Of a stretch of 64,000 nt of DNA, positions 42,738 to 52,808 are shown one piece after another. The stretch comes from JAJXXT01 sp963764465 (lineage in GTDB: Bacteria; Pseudomonadota; Alphaproteobacteria; Acetobacterales; Acetobacteraceae): positions 558,001 through 622,000 of the forward strand of contig CAVXSO010000006.1 of assembly GCA_963764465.1 (NCBI GenBank). Direction: 5' to 3'. The position numbers and the translations under genes are program-made. How positions within the stretch are numbered: the stretch's first letter is position 1; each line of letters begins with the position of its first letter. The notes under the pieces are model-generated. The model had not been told where the DNA came from. It was given only the letters and a program-made list of their open reading frames with translations, and did no database searches.

Positions 42738-43712
42738 CTACCCCGCCGCCGCCAACGCTCCCACCCGCCCCTCGATCCACGCATACGTCCGCTCCAGCCC
42801 CTCCCGCAGCGGCCGCGAAGGCGCCCAGCCCAGCCGCTCGCGGATCAGCCGGTTGTCGGAGTTGCGCCCCCGCACCCCCAGCGGCCCCGGCACGTGCCGC
42901 ACGTCGATCCGCTTGCCCGCGATCTCCGCCACCATCGCCACCAGCTCGTTGATCGAAACCATCTCGTCGGAGCCGATGTTGAGCGGCCCCGCCTCGCCCG
43001 CGCGCAGCAGCCGCGTCGCCCCCTCCAGGCACTCGTCAACATAGAGAAACGACCGCGTCTGCTCCCCGTCGCCCCACACCTCGATCGTATCGCCCGCGCG
43101 CGCCTCGGCCACCTTGCGGCAGATCGCCGCCGGGGCCTTCTCCCGCCCGCCGGTCCACGTCCCCTCGGGCCCGAACACGTTGTGGAACCGCGCCACGCAC
43201 GTCGTCATCCCATGGTTGCGCCGGTACGCCAGGTACAGCCGCTCGGAAAACAGCTTCTCCCACCCGTACTCGCTGTCCGGTGCCGCGGGATACGCGCTGT
43301 CCTCGGCGCAATTCGGGTTCTCCGGGTCCTCCTGGTTGTACGCCGGATAGATGCAGGCGGAGGACGAATAGAACATCCGCCCCACCCCCGCCCGCCGCGC
43401 CGCCTCCAGCATCTGCAGGTTGATCATCGCGGAGTTCTGCATGATCGCGGCGTCGTTATCCCCGGTGAAGATGTACCCGGCACCCCCCATGTCGGCGGCA
43501 AGCTGGTACACCTCGTCGAACGCCCGGTCGCAGACCGCGCGGCAGACCTCCGCCTCCCGCAGGTCCCCGAGCACGAACTCATCCGCCACCGTCGGCGCGA
43601 ATTCCGGCCGCTTGAGGTCCACCCCCCGCACCCGGAACCCCTCCGCCTTCAACCGGCGGACAAGATGCGCGCCGATGAACCCGCCGGCGCCGCAAACCAG
43701 GGCCTGCCTCAT
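42738..43712 (-). CDS. NAD-dependent epimerase, GDP-mannose 3,5-epimerase-like
   Basis: A 324-residue extended short-chain dehydrogenase. ALVCGAGGFIGAHLVRRLKA is the NAD motif; YSSSACIYP and EYGWEKLFSERLYL hold the catalytic Ser/Tyr/Lys, and YQLAADMGGAGYIF matches GDP-mannose epimerases. The C-terminal LIRERLGWAPSRPLREGL is typical for sugar-nucleotide epimerases. ATG 43712 is the only good start; the upstream frame is antisense to the next gene. It probably supplies GDP-galactose or GDP-gulose for surface glycan. Confidence 0.86.
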   Translation of the reverse strand: MRQALVCGAGGFIGAHLVRRLKAEGFRVRGVDLKRPEFAPTVADEFVLGDLREAEVCRAVCDRAFDEVYQLAADMGGAGYIFTGDNDAAIMQNSAMINLQMLEAARRAGVGRMFYSSSACIYPAYNQEDPENPNCAEDSAYPAAPDSEYGWEKLFSERLYLAYRRNHGMTTCVARFHNVFGPEGTWTGGREKAPAAICRKVAEARAGDTIEVWGDGEQTRSFLYVDECLEGATRLLRAGEAGPLNIGSDEMVSINELVAMVAEIAGKRIDVRHVPGPLGVRGRNSDNRLIRERLGWAPSRPLREGLERTYAWIEGRVGALAAAG

Positions 43713-43913
43713 GAAACACCCTCTCCCTCGCTCCCCGGCCGCGCGGCCAGGCGCCTGCCGCCCCCCACGAGATTGCCCTCGCCGCCCGATGGTCAAGCCC
43801 AGCCCCTCGCCCTCCGCGCGCCACGTCCCCGCAACCAGCGGTTGACCCCACGCCCGTTTCGCGTTTCTTGGCTCGGCACCCATCCCCAACGCCATATCCG
43901 AACGGGCCGCCCC

Positions 43914-45089
43914 ATGGACACGCACAGCATCATCCGTCCCGCCATCGACACGCTGGAAGACTCCCCCATCGTCGAGGTCTGGCGCATGGGTTATGGCCGC
44001 CAGGACGTCGTCGGCATGTTCGCCGGCGAGCCCGACGTCGCCACCCCCGCCTTCATCTGCGAGGCCGCGAGCCAGGCCCTCGCCGCCGGCAAGACCTTCT
44101 ACACCCCCAACCGCGGCATCCCCGCCATGGGCGAGGCGCTGTCGGAGTACCTCGCGAACACCTACGGCGTCACCGTGCCCCCCTCGCGCATCGCGCTCAC
44201 CCAGTCCGGCATGGAGGCGGTGATGCTCATCGCCCAGGCCACCATCGCGCCCGGCGACAACGTCGTCACCGTTACCCCCTCCTGGCCCAACATCATGCGC
44301 GCCATGCAGATCTGCGGCGCCGCCATCCGCGAAGTCGCCATGACCCCCGGCAGCGAGGGCTGGACGCTCGACCTCGCCAGGCTCGAGGCCGCCTGCGACG
44401 AGCGCACCCGCGTCATCTACCTCGCCTCCCCCGGCAACCCCACCGGCTGGATGATCGGCCGCGAGCAGGCCGAGGCCCTGCTCGCCTTCGCCCGCGCCCG
44501 CAACATCGCCATCCTGGCCGACGAGGTCTACCACCGCACCGTCTACGACCGGAAAGTCGCCTTCTCCTTCCTCGAGATCGCGGAGCCCGCGGACCCCGTC
44601 TTCGTCGTCAACTCCTTCTCCAAGGCCTGGGCGATGACCGGCTGGCGCCTCGGCTGGATCGTCTACCCCGAGGGCGCCACCTCCGCCTTCGAGAAGCTGA
44701 TCCAGTTCAACACCTCGGGCGCGCCGGAGTTCCTCCAGCACGGTGCCATCGCCGCGCTGCGCCAGGGCGAGAAATTCGTCGCCGAGTTCGCCGCCCGCTG
44801 CGGCCAGGGCCGCGCCATCGTCAACGAGCGGCTCGCCGCCATGCCGCGCATCGCCAACACGCCCTCCGCCGGCGCCTTCTACGCCATGTTCTCGGTCGAG
44901 GGCGTCACCGACACGCTCACCTTCTGCAAGCGCGCGGTAACGGAGGCCGGCATCGGCATGGCCCCCGGCACCGCCTTCGGCATCGGCGCGGAGCGCCATG
45001 TCCGCCTCTGCTACGCCAAGAGCGCCGCCCTGCTGCACGAGGCGATGGATCGCCTCGCCCGCTTCACCGCCGGATACCGCGAGGCATGA
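43914..45089 (+). CDS. Class I/II aminotransferase
   Basis: A 391-residue PLP enzyme of fold type I. The PLP lysine is in VNSFSKAWAMTGWRLGWI near residue 233, with LASPGNPTGWM (Asn) and ILADEVYHRTVYDRKVA (Asp and Tyr). The YTPNRGIPAMGEALSEYLA stretch and FFR-less C-terminal region resemble aspartate-type and unassigned aminotransferases. The gene overlaps the DUF983 start by 4 nt. The substrate is unknown. Confidence 0.84.
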   Translation: MDTHSIIRPAIDTLEDSPIVEVWRMGYGRQDVVGMFAGEPDVATPAFICEAASQALAAGKTFYTPNRGIPAMGEALSEYLANTYGVTVPPSRIALTQSGMEAVMLIAQATIAPGDNVVTVTPSWPNIMRAMQICGAAIREVAMTPGSEGWTLDLARLEAACDERTRVIYLASPGNPTGWMIGREQAEALLAFARARNIAILADEVYHRTVYDRKVAFSFLEIAEPADPVFVVNSFSKAWAMTGWRLGWIVYPEGATSAFEKLIQFNTSGAPEFLQHGAIAALRQGEKFVAEFAARCGQGRAIVNERLAAMPRIANTPSAGAFYAMFSVEGVTDTLTFCKRAVTEAGIGMAPGTAFGIGAERHVRLCYAKSAALLHEAMDRLARFTAGYREA

Positions 45090-45520
45090 GCAACGCCATG
45101 GCCGACAACATCACGCCCGCCCGCATCTGGGCGCGCGAGGACGTGAAGGACACCACCCCGCGCCCGAAGCTCGGCACCGCGATCGCGCGCGGGCTGGCCA
45201 ACCGCTGCCCCAATTGCGGCCAGGCGCCCGTGTTCAACGGCTATCTGCGCGTGGTCGCGGAATGCGCCCATTGCGGCACCCCGCTCGGCCAGCTCCGCGC
45301 GGACGACGCGCCCCCCTACATCACGCTCTTCCTCGTGGGCCACATCGTCGTCGGCCTGCTCGTCGCGGTGGAACAGGCCTTCGCGCCCCCCACCTGGCTC
45401 GAGACCGTGATCTTCCTCCCGCTCACCGCGGTGCTCGTCCTCGCCCTGCTGCGTCCCATCAAGGGCGCCACGGTCGGCACGATGCTGGCGCTCGGCATGC
45501 TCCGCGCCCCGGATTCCTGA
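45086..45520 (+). CDS. DUF983 zinc-ribbon membrane protein
   Basis: A 144-residue protein with two C-x2-C pairs (CPNCG at about residue 41 and CAHCG at about 60) forming a zinc ribbon. Two membrane helices follow (ITLFLVGHIVVGLLVAVEQA and VIFLPLTAVLVLALLRP). This is the DUF983 pattern. Related genes sit next to cytochrome oxidase assembly genes in Alphaproteobacteria, but not here. ATGAGC overlaps the previous stop. Confidence 0.85.
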   Translation: MSNAMADNITPARIWAREDVKDTTPRPKLGTAIARGLANRCPNCGQAPVFNGYLRVVAECAHCGTPLGQLRADDAPPYITLFLVGHIVVGLLVAVEQAFAPPTWLETVIFLPLTAVLVLALLRPIKGATVGTMLALGMLRAPDS

Positions 45521-45544
45521 GCGGCATGGCCAGCCCAGCTCGTC

Positions 45545-45585
45545 CATGCCTGACCCAGTCCATGCCTGACCCAGTCCATGCCTGA
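45545..45585 (+). repeat. Three 16-bp tandem copies over the UPF0262 start codon
   Basis: CCATGCCTGACCCAGT occurs at 45545 and 45561, and the third copy diverges after CCATGCCTGA at 45577. ATGs fall at 45546, 45562 and 45578, 16 nt apart and hence in different frames. The first two open MPDPVHA plus stop; only the third opens the gene. Confidence 0.88.
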
Positions 45586-46042
45586 TTTGGGCCGCGTCGT
45601 CCTCGAGGGCGAGGCGCTCACGCGTCTCTCGCCGCTGCTCGAGGCCGACCGCGCGCAGGCCGTCGCCGACCTGCTGGCGGATAATTGCTTCCGCCCCAGC
45701 GGCGTCGCCCCGGCGGCGCTCGCGCTGCACCTCTCCATCCAGGAAGGCCGCCTCGTCTTCGACATCCGCGACGAGCAGGACCAGCCGCTCATCGCCCACG
45801 CGCTGGCCCTCGGCCCGTTCCGTGGCCTCATCCGCGACTACCAGATGCTGGTCGAGAGCCACATCACCGCCGTCGCCGAGGGCCGCGAATCCCGCATCCA
45901 GGCGATCGACATGGGCCGCCGCGGCCTGCACAACGAGGGCGCGGATCTGCTGCGCCAGCGCCTCGGCGCCAAGATCGCGCTCGACTTCGAGACCGCGCGC
46001 CGCCTCTTCACCCTCGTCTGCGTCCTGCACACGCGAATTTGA
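45578..46042 (+). CDS. UPF0262 family protein
   Basis: A 154-residue cytosolic protein recognised as UPF0262, widespread and uncharacterised in Alphaproteobacteria. Blocks seen are LALHLSIQEGRLVFDIRDEQ, LALGPFRGLIRDYQMLVESH, QAIDMGRRGLHNEGADLLRQ and LDFETARRLFTLVCVLHTR, in the order of the family. The gene is preceded by a three-fold start-codon repeat. mtnA follows 16 nt downstream. Confidence 0.88.
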   Translation: MPDLGRVVLEGEALTRLSPLLEADRAQAVADLLADNCFRPSGVAPAALALHLSIQEGRLVFDIRDEQDQPLIAHALALGPFRGLIRDYQMLVESHITAVAEGRESRIQAIDMGRRGLHNEGADLLRQRLGAKIALDFETARRLFTLVCVLHTRI

Positions 46043-46058
46043 CCCGAAGGAACCCGCC

Positions 46059-47147
<1,089 letters not shown>

Positions 47148-47165
47148 ATCCCGGCCGCGAAGGCC

Positions 47166-47193
47166 CCGGCGCGGCGAAACCTCGCCGCGCCGG
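47166..47193. terminator. Bidirectional terminator between mtnA and a lipoprotein gene
   Basis: CCGGCGCGGCGA and TCGCCGCGCCGG form a perfect 12-bp stem with a 4-nt loop (AACC). It lies midway between two convergent stops (47147 on plus, 47200 on minus), so it can serve both. No T-run on either side. Confidence 0.65.
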
Positions 47194-47199
47194 CCTCGC

Positions 47200-47778
47200 T
47201 CACATCGGCGTGACGGCGATCGCCACCGCGCGGATGAAGGTCAGGTCAACCTTGTCCCCCGGCTTCAGCCCGGCGGCGAAGCTCTGCATCGCCGGCGCCA
47301 GCACCGGCTGCGTCACCTGCGTTCCGGAAGGCAACGTGTAGACCACGACTTTCGTCGCGGGATCGTAACTGTTGAAAGTGACGCGCACGCGGATCGCGTC
47401 GCCGACCACCCCGCCCGGCATCGCGCCCTTCGGCGCGCGGTCACCGAAATCGGCCCGCGCGACATCCGGCCCAGCGCCGCTCGCCGGTGCCATCTGCGCC
47501 AGCGCCGTCATGCTGAGCCGCATGTTGACGTGGTCGCCCGGCTTCACCTGTCCCAGGTTGCGCGCCGCCGGCCCCACCACCACCGTCTCCAGCCCGCCGT
47601 CGTCACCGCGCAGCAGCACTTCGCGCGTCGCCATGTCGATGGTCTCGACCGTCGCATGCAGGTCCGCCTGCACCACCACCACAGCCCCCGAAGGCGGAGG
47701 GTTCGCAGCCACCGCGGGCATCCCCGCCCACGCGCAACCGCCCAGCACGAGGGCCAGCACGGCAACAAGCTGTCTCAT
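47200..47778 (-). CDS. Hypothetical lipoprotein, 192 aa
   Basis: ATG 47778 opens MRQLVAVLALVLGGCAW, a lipoprotein signal with lipobox LGGC. The body is beta-rich in two similar halves: VETIDMATREVLLRGDDGGL, then GQVKPGDHVNMRLSM; and VVVYTLPSGTQVTQPVLAP followed by AGLKPGDKVDLTFIRA. The KPGDxVxxxxxxA motif occurs twice, suggesting a duplicated OB-like barrel. Role unknown. Confidence 0.7.
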   Translation of the reverse strand: MRQLVAVLALVLGGCAWAGMPAVAANPPPSGAVVVVQADLHATVETIDMATREVLLRGDDGGLETVVVGPAARNLGQVKPGDHVNMRLSMTALAQMAPASGAGPDVARADFGDRAPKGAMPGGVVGDAIRVRVTFNSYDPATKVVVYTLPSGTQVTQPVLAPAMQSFAAGLKPGDKVDLTFIRAVAIAVTPM

Positions 47779-47996
47779 TGATGCGTTTCCTTTCGCATGG
47801 CCGGCGCTGCGCGCAACACGCTCCAGGATCGGCGCGGCGGCCAGCGTCGCCAAAGCTCACCCTACCGGAACGATCCTGGTCTGGAAAGCCGCGCGCCGCG
47901 GCACGCCCCGCAGGCCGACCCGCGACCACCGCCAGAACAGGTGCCTTGCCGAGCAGAAAACCCGGCCGGATGAGTTCGATCCGCGCGGATACCGCT

Positions 47997-48872
47997 CTAG
48001 CCGATCCCCTCGCAGCGGAACCCCTCGCCCCACCGCTTGATCTTCCCCCGCGAGGGCGAGGGGAAATGCGCGAAGCAGCACAGCGTGTCGGTGTCGCACA
48101 CCCCCTCCAGGAACGCCCGCCGCGTCGCCGCCGCCTGCGCCGGGTCGGTGTCCGCCATCATCGACATCTCCGGATAGCGCGCCTGCAGCGGCGAGTGGAT
48201 CAGGTCGCCGGTGATCGCCGCCAGCCGCCGCCCCTTGCCGACGGAAACCGCGAAATGGTCCGGCGTATGCCCCGGCGTCGGCATCAGCCGCAAATGGTCG
48301 TCCAGCACATGCTCGCTCGTCACCAGGTCGCAGCGCCCCGCCGCCACGATCGGCAGCACGGAATCCGCCATCGCCGGGATCGGCGCCGCCGCATGCTGCT
48401 TCTCCCAGTGCGCCAGCTCCTTCGCGGAAAACAGGTAGCGCGCCCGCGGAAACGTCGGCACCCAGCGCCCGTTCTCCAGCCGCGTGTTCCACCCCACGTG
48501 GTCGGTGTGCAGGTGCGTGCACATCACCACGTCGATGTCCTCGACGCCGAGCCCCAGCGCCGCCAGCCCGTCCATCCAGGCGCGGTCCTTCTTCTGGTGC
48601 CATAGCGCCCGCGTCGGCCGCTCCTTGTCGTTGCCGATGCAGGAATCGACCAGCACCACGTGCCGCGGCGTGCGCACGATGTAGCTCTGGAAGCACAGCA
48701 CCAGCCGGTCCTCGGCATCGAGCGCCGCCGGCCGCAGCCAGGCCCGGTTCTCCGCCAGCACCTCCTCCGAAAGCCCCGGGATGAACTCCCGCGCCGGCAG
48801 GAACGCCGCCTCCATCTCCACGATCCGATGGATCGTGATGTCGCCGAGGCTGATCGTGTTCGCCGCCGCCAT
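47997..48872 (-). CDS. MBL-fold metallo-hydrolase
   Basis: A 291-residue metallo-beta-lactamase-fold enzyme. The zinc motif is VMCTHLHTDHVGWN (HxHxDH), with the third histidine in MPTPGHTPDHFAVS and the fourth site in AITGDLIHSP. No signal peptide, so cytosolic. Related proteins include lactonases and other hydrolases, so the substrate cannot be named. The C-terminal HFPSPSRGKI block is typical of a broad subfamily. Confidence 0.84.
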   Translation of the reverse strand: MAAANTISLGDITIHRIVEMEAAFLPAREFIPGLSEEVLAENRAWLRPAALDAEDRLVLCFQSYIVRTPRHVVLVDSCIGNDKERPTRALWHQKKDRAWMDGLAALGLGVEDIDVVMCTHLHTDHVGWNTRLENGRWVPTFPRARYLFSAKELAHWEKQHAAAPIPAMADSVLPIVAAGRCDLVTSEHVLDDHLRLMPTPGHTPDHFAVSVGKGRRLAAITGDLIHSPLQARYPEMSMMADTDPAQAAATRRAFLEGVCDTDTLCCFAHFPSPSRGKIKRWGEGFRCEGIG

Positions 48873-49018
48873 GCCGTCCTCCCGCGCGTACTGCGATCAG
48901 GCTAGCCGCCGCCGCGCCGCCGCGTCCACAGGGCCGCGCCCAGCCATACCAGGCGCGGGACGATGCCATGCCGCCCCGGCCCGTGGGCGACACCACCGCG
49001 CCAAGCTAGGCTCGTCTG

Positions 49019-50458
49019 ATGGACTCGTCCGAGGCCACCCCGGCGCGCGCGAAAAACGCGGTCACCGTCCTGCTCATCGTCGCCAGCGCGATGTTCATGG
49101 AGCAGCTCGACGGCACCGTGCTCGCGACCGCGCTGCCCACCATGGCCCGCAGCTTCGACGTCGATCCGCTGCACATGAACGTGGCCCTCACCGCCTACCT
49201 GCTCACGCTCGCCATGTTCATCCCGGCCAGCGGCAAGATCGCGGACCGCTTCGGCTCGCGCACCGTCTTCCGCGCGGCGATCTTCCTCTTCACCACCGGC
49301 TCCATCCTCTGCGCCCAGGCCCCAACGCTCTCGGCCCTCGTCGCCGCGCGCATGCTCCAGGGTGCGGGCGGCGCGCTGATGTCCCCGGTCGGCCGCCTCG
49401 TCATGCTGCGCGTGGTCTCGAAGTCCGAGCTGGTGCGCGCCATGGCCTGGCTGATGCTGCCCGCGACCATCGGGCCCATCGTCGGCCCGCCGCTCGGCGG
49501 CTTCCTCGTGACCTACCTGTCCTGGCACTGGATCTTCTACATCAACGTGCCCATCGGCATCGCCGGCATGGTCCTGGTCAGCATCTACATCGAGCAGATG
49601 AAGGTGGAGAACCCCGAGCCCTTCGACCTCAAGGGCCTCATCCTCGCGGGCCTCGCGCTCGCCTGCCTGATGTTCGGGCTCGAGATGGCCTCGCGCGGCG
49701 TCGGCTCCATCCTCGTCGTCGGCGCGCTCATCGCGGTCGGCGGCGGCTCCGCCGCGCTCTACGCCATGCACGCCCGCCGCCACCCGCACCCGATGCTGGA
49801 GTTCCGGCTGCTGCGCATCTCCACGATGCGCCAGTCCCTCGTCTGCGGCACGCTCTCGCGCATCTCCGTCGGCGCCATGCCGTTCCTGATGCCGATGATG
49901 TTCCAGCTCGGCTTCGGCTACTCCGCGGCGCAGTCCGGCCTCATCACCTTCGCCAGTTCCGTGGGCTCGCTCATGGTGCGCGTGCTCGCCCCCGGCATCA
50001 TCCGGCGCATGGGTTTCCGCCAGGTGATGATCTGGATCGGCGCGCTCGCGACCTTCCTCCTCGCCCTCGCCGCGGCCTTCCGCCCCTCCTGGCCGGTGCC
50101 GATGATCTACGCGCTGCTGATCGCGATCGGGTTTTTCCAGTCGCTGCAGTTCATGGCCTACAACACCATCGCCTACGCCGACATCTCGCGCGAGGACATG
50201 AGTGCCGCCACCAGCTTCTACACGACGTTCCAGCAGATGGCGCTCTCGCTCGGCATCGCGACGTCGGCCGCCGCACTCGCCGTCTCCATCCGCGTCACCG
50301 GCCACGCGACCCCGCACCTGATGGACTTCTCCGCCTCCCTCCTGTTCGTCTCCGCCATCTCGATGGCCGCCCCCCTGATGGCGCTGCGCATGGAGGAGGA
50401 CGCCGGCGCCGAACTCTCCGGCCACCACGCCCCCTCGCTGGCGAAGGCCTCGCATTAG
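49019..50458 (+). CDS. MFS transporter, DHA2 (EmrB/QacA) type
   Basis: A 479-residue inner-membrane pump with about 14 helices. The motif MEQLDGTVLATALPTMARS at residue about 26 is the DHA2 signature, and KIADRFGSRTVFRAAIFLF is motif A. No membrane-fusion partner (EmrA-like) is adjacent, so single-component drug or metabolite efflux is likely. The gene is monocistronic and begins 146 bp after the divergent metallo-hydrolase. Confidence 0.86.
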   Translation: MDSSEATPARAKNAVTVLLIVASAMFMEQLDGTVLATALPTMARSFDVDPLHMNVALTAYLLTLAMFIPASGKIADRFGSRTVFRAAIFLFTTGSILCAQAPTLSALVAARMLQGAGGALMSPVGRLVMLRVVSKSELVRAMAWLMLPATIGPIVGPPLGGFLVTYLSWHWIFYINVPIGIAGMVLVSIYIEQMKVENPEPFDLKGLILAGLALACLMFGLEMASRGVGSILVVGALIAVGGGSAALYAMHARRHPHPMLEFRLLRISTMRQSLVCGTLSRISVGAMPFLMPMMFQLGFGYSAAQSGLITFASSVGSLMVRVLAPGIIRRMGFRQVMIWIGALATFLLALAAAFRPSWPVPMIYALLIAIGFFQSLQFMAYNTIAYADISREDMSAATSFYTTFQQMALSLGIATSAAALAVSIRVTGHATPHLMDFSASLLFVSAISMAAPLMALRMEEDAGAELSGHHAPSLAKASH

Positions 50459-50481
50459 CCCGCCCCCGCCCACCATCCAGG

Positions 50482-50530
50482 GCTGGCGCATCGCCCCACG
50501 CTGGCGCATCGCCGCAAGTTGGCGCATCGC
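50482..50530 (+). repeat. Three 18-bp tandem repeats at the pepsin-like gene's 5' end
   Basis: The unit GCTGGCGCATCGCC plus four bases begins at 50482, and copies follow at 50500 and 50518 (GTTGG in the third), encoding W-R-I-A three times in frame. They lie at the presumed N-terminus of the pepsin-like protein, 20–25 nt after the MFS stop. Confidence 0.8.
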
Positions 50531-51530
50531 CCTCTGCTGCCTCGCCCTCACCATCCCAGCCGCGGCCCCATCAGCCGCGGCCCAACCAGCCTCGCCCCAG
50601 CCAGCCCCGGCGCAATCCGGCGCCACCACCCTCGCCTACCTCAACGCCCCCGCCCAAGGCGCCCCTATCACCGAGCCCCCGCGCCTCGCCCTCTCGCTGG
50701 GTGGGCGCAGCGTCCGCGCCATCATGGACACCGGCAGCACCGGCATCGTCGTCAGCGCCGACCTCGTCCCCAACGAACCCTCCCTGCCCGGCACGCAAGG
50801 CGTGCTCACCTACTCCAGCTCCGGGCGCATCATGCGCGGCCGCTGGGTCGAGGCCGCGGCCACCATCGCCGGCGCGCATGGCGAACACGTTACGACTGCA
50901 AAACTACCCATCCTCGCCGTCACCAGTGAGGACTGCCTCGCCCACGCCCGCAACTGCCATCCCATCGACCACCCGCGCGGCATCGCGATGCTCGGCATCG
51001 GCTTCGGGCGGGAGGCCGACCACCAGCCGCAAGGCACGCCGGACCACAACCCCTTCCTGGCCATCCAGGGCATCCACCAGCACGGCTACATCGTCACGCG
51101 GAACAGCGTCCGCATCGGGCTCGACGGCGCCAGCCGCGCGGGCTTCGCCACCGTCACCCTCACGCGCAGCCAGCGCTGGCCAGACTGGAACCAGGCCCCG
51201 GCCTGCATCGCCGCCGGCACCGCGCCGCCCGCCTGCGGCGTCTCGCTCATGGATACCGGCGTCGTCGCCATGTACCTCTCGCTTCCCGGCGCCACGCTCG
51301 CGGAGGGCACCGCGCTGCGCTTCCTCCTCGGCGGCAAAACCCCAGCCGCCACCTACGGCTTCACCATCGGCCGGCACACCTCGCCGCTCGCCCCGCAATC
51401 CGTCGTGCAGGCGCACAACCCACGCCCGTTCGTGAACACCACCGTCCGCTTCCTCAACGGCTTCGACTATCTCTACGACGCCGACAAAGGCGAGGTCGCC
51501 TACCGCCCAGCGCCGCTCGCCACACCCTGA
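50484..51530 (+). CDS. Pepsin-like aspartic protease (two-lobed), start unresolved
   Basis: In the frame ending at 51530 two aspartic protease sites appear: AIMDTGSTGIVVSADL and SLMDTGVVAMYLSL, one per lobe, as in family A1 pepsins. The end VRFLNGFDYLYDADKGEVAY mirrors the pepsin C-terminus. Upstream residues form a signal peptide (WRIALCCLALTIPAAAPSAA), so export is expected. There is no ATG, GTG or TTG in this frame before ATG 50724, which lies inside the first catalytic loop. A rare start codon or frame damage by the 18-bp repeats is needed. Bacterial two-lobed members are few. Confidence 0.6.
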   Translation, partial: WRIAPRWRIAASWRIALCCLALTIPAAAPSAAAQPASPQPAPAQSGATTLAYLNAPAQGAPITEPPRLALSLGGRSVRAIMDTGSTGIVVSADLVPNEPSLPGTQGVLTYSSSGRIMRGRWVEAAATIAGAHGEHVTTAKLPILAVTSEDCLAHARNCHPIDHPRGIAMLGIGFGREADHQPQGTPDHNPFLAIQGIHQHGYIVTRNSVRIGLDGASRAGFATVTLTRSQRWPDWNQAPACIAAGTAPPACGVSLMDTGVVAMYLSLPGATLAEGTALRFLLGGKTPAATYGFTIGRHTSPLAPQSVVQAHNPRPFVNTTVRFLNGFDYLYDADKGEVAYRPAPLATP

Positions 51531-51681
51531 CCCGCCCCTCACCGCGCCGCCACAACGCGCGCCGCCCGCCGCGGGCAACACCATCGCGACATTGCCGAAG
51601 CCCCCATCCCCATAGCGGACGCATAGGGGCGATGCCGCGGCGCCGCTTGGCCACCCCACCCCCCTCGGGCAGTTTCCCCGC

Positions 51682-52257
51682 ATGGCCCAGCCGGATTCCC
51701 CCGCCCCGCCACGCCAGGCGCCAACGCCCGCCAGCCTGTTCCTCATCTTCGCGCAGATCGGCCTCACCAGCTTCGGCGGCGGCCTCAGCGCCTGGATGCT
51801 GCGCGCCTTCGTCCGCGAGCGGCACTGGCTCACGGAGGAAGAATTCCTCAACGGCCTCTCGCTCTCCCAGGCGCTGCCCGGCGTCAACGTCACCAACATG
51901 GGCATCTGGATCGGCTACCGGCTCTGCGGCACCGCCGGCGCCGCCGCCGCGGTCATCGGCGTCGTCGTCCCGCCGGCCATCCTCATGGTCCTCATCGCCA
52001 TCGCCTTCGCCTGGCTGCAGCGCTTCCCCGTCACCCACCTGGCGCTGGACGGCGCCGCCGCCGCCGCGATCGGGCTTTCCGCCTGGATGGGCATCACCGC
52101 CGCCCGCCGCGTGCCGCGCCGTGCCGCGCCGCTCGCCGTCATGGCGCTCGCCTTCGCCGCCGTCGCGCTGCTGCACGTGCCGCTGCTCTGGGTCGTCGTC
52201 ATCGGCGGCGCCATCAGCGTCGCGCTCGAATACGCGCGCCTCAGGGCCGAGGGATGA
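51682..52257 (+). CDS. Chromate transporter half, CHR domain 1
   Basis: A 191-residue inner-membrane protein. FAQIGLTSFGGGLSAWMLRA is the CHR motif with FGG, and EEFLNGLSLSQALPGVNVTN follows. Short CHR proteins are usually encoded as a pair that together make the ten-helix transporter. The partner starts at its stop (ATGA overlap). The substrate is chromate in characterised members; whether this pair moves chromate is not shown. Confidence 0.85.
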   Translation: MAQPDSPAPPRQAPTPASLFLIFAQIGLTSFGGGLSAWMLRAFVRERHWLTEEEFLNGLSLSQALPGVNVTNMGIWIGYRLCGTAGAAAAVIGVVVPPAILMVLIAIAFAWLQRFPVTHLALDGAAAAAIGLSAWMGITAARRVPRRAAPLAVMALAFAAVALLHVPLLWVVVIGGAISVALEYARLRAEG

Positions 52258-52781
52258 ACGCCCGCGTCGCCACCCTCCTCGGCATCTTCGCGCCCCTCTC
52301 GCTGCTCACCATCGGCGGCGGCCAGACCATCATCGCCGACATCCAGCGCCAGGTCGTGGACGTGCACCGCTGGATGGATGCCGGCGAGTTCGTCACCCTC
52401 TTCGCCATCGCCCGCATGGCCCCCGGCCCCGGCTCGCTGCTCGCCACCCTCATCGGCTGGAACGTCGCCGGCTTCTGGGGCGCGCTCGCCGCCACCATCG
52501 GCATCTTCGCGCCCACCTGTGTGCTGATCTACGCGCTCGCCCGCGTCTGGGCCCGCTACCGCGGCGCCCGCTGGCAACGCGCACTCGAGGGCGGCCTGCG
52601 CCCCCTCGCCGCCGGCATGATCCTCGCCACCACCTGGGTGCTCCTGGGCGGGCTCGAGGGCGGCTGGCTCGCCCGCGCCATCGCCATCGCCGCCACCGCC
52701 CTGCTGCTGCTGACCGAGATCAGCCCGGTGCCGCTGCTCGCCCTCGGCGCCGCCGCCTTCGTCCTGCTGCGCGTGCTCTGA
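52254..52781 (+). CDS. Chromate transporter half, CHR domain 2
   Basis: A 175-residue protein with the second CHR unit: FAPLSLLTIGGGQTIIADIQ and FVTLFAIARMAPGPGSLLAT. It pairs with the first half and starts within that gene's stop codon. Five to six hydrophobic helices are visible. The two-gene form is typical for this transporter family in many Proteobacteria. Confidence 0.85.
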   Translation: MNARVATLLGIFAPLSLLTIGGGQTIIADIQRQVVDVHRWMDAGEFVTLFAIARMAPGPGSLLATLIGWNVAGFWGALAATIGIFAPTCVLIYALARVWARYRGARWQRALEGGLRPLAAGMILATTWVLLGGLEGGWLARAIAIAATALLLLTEISPVPLLALGAAAFVLLRVL

Positions 52782-52808
52782 AGCGGCGTCCGCGGCGATC
52801 CGCTATCG

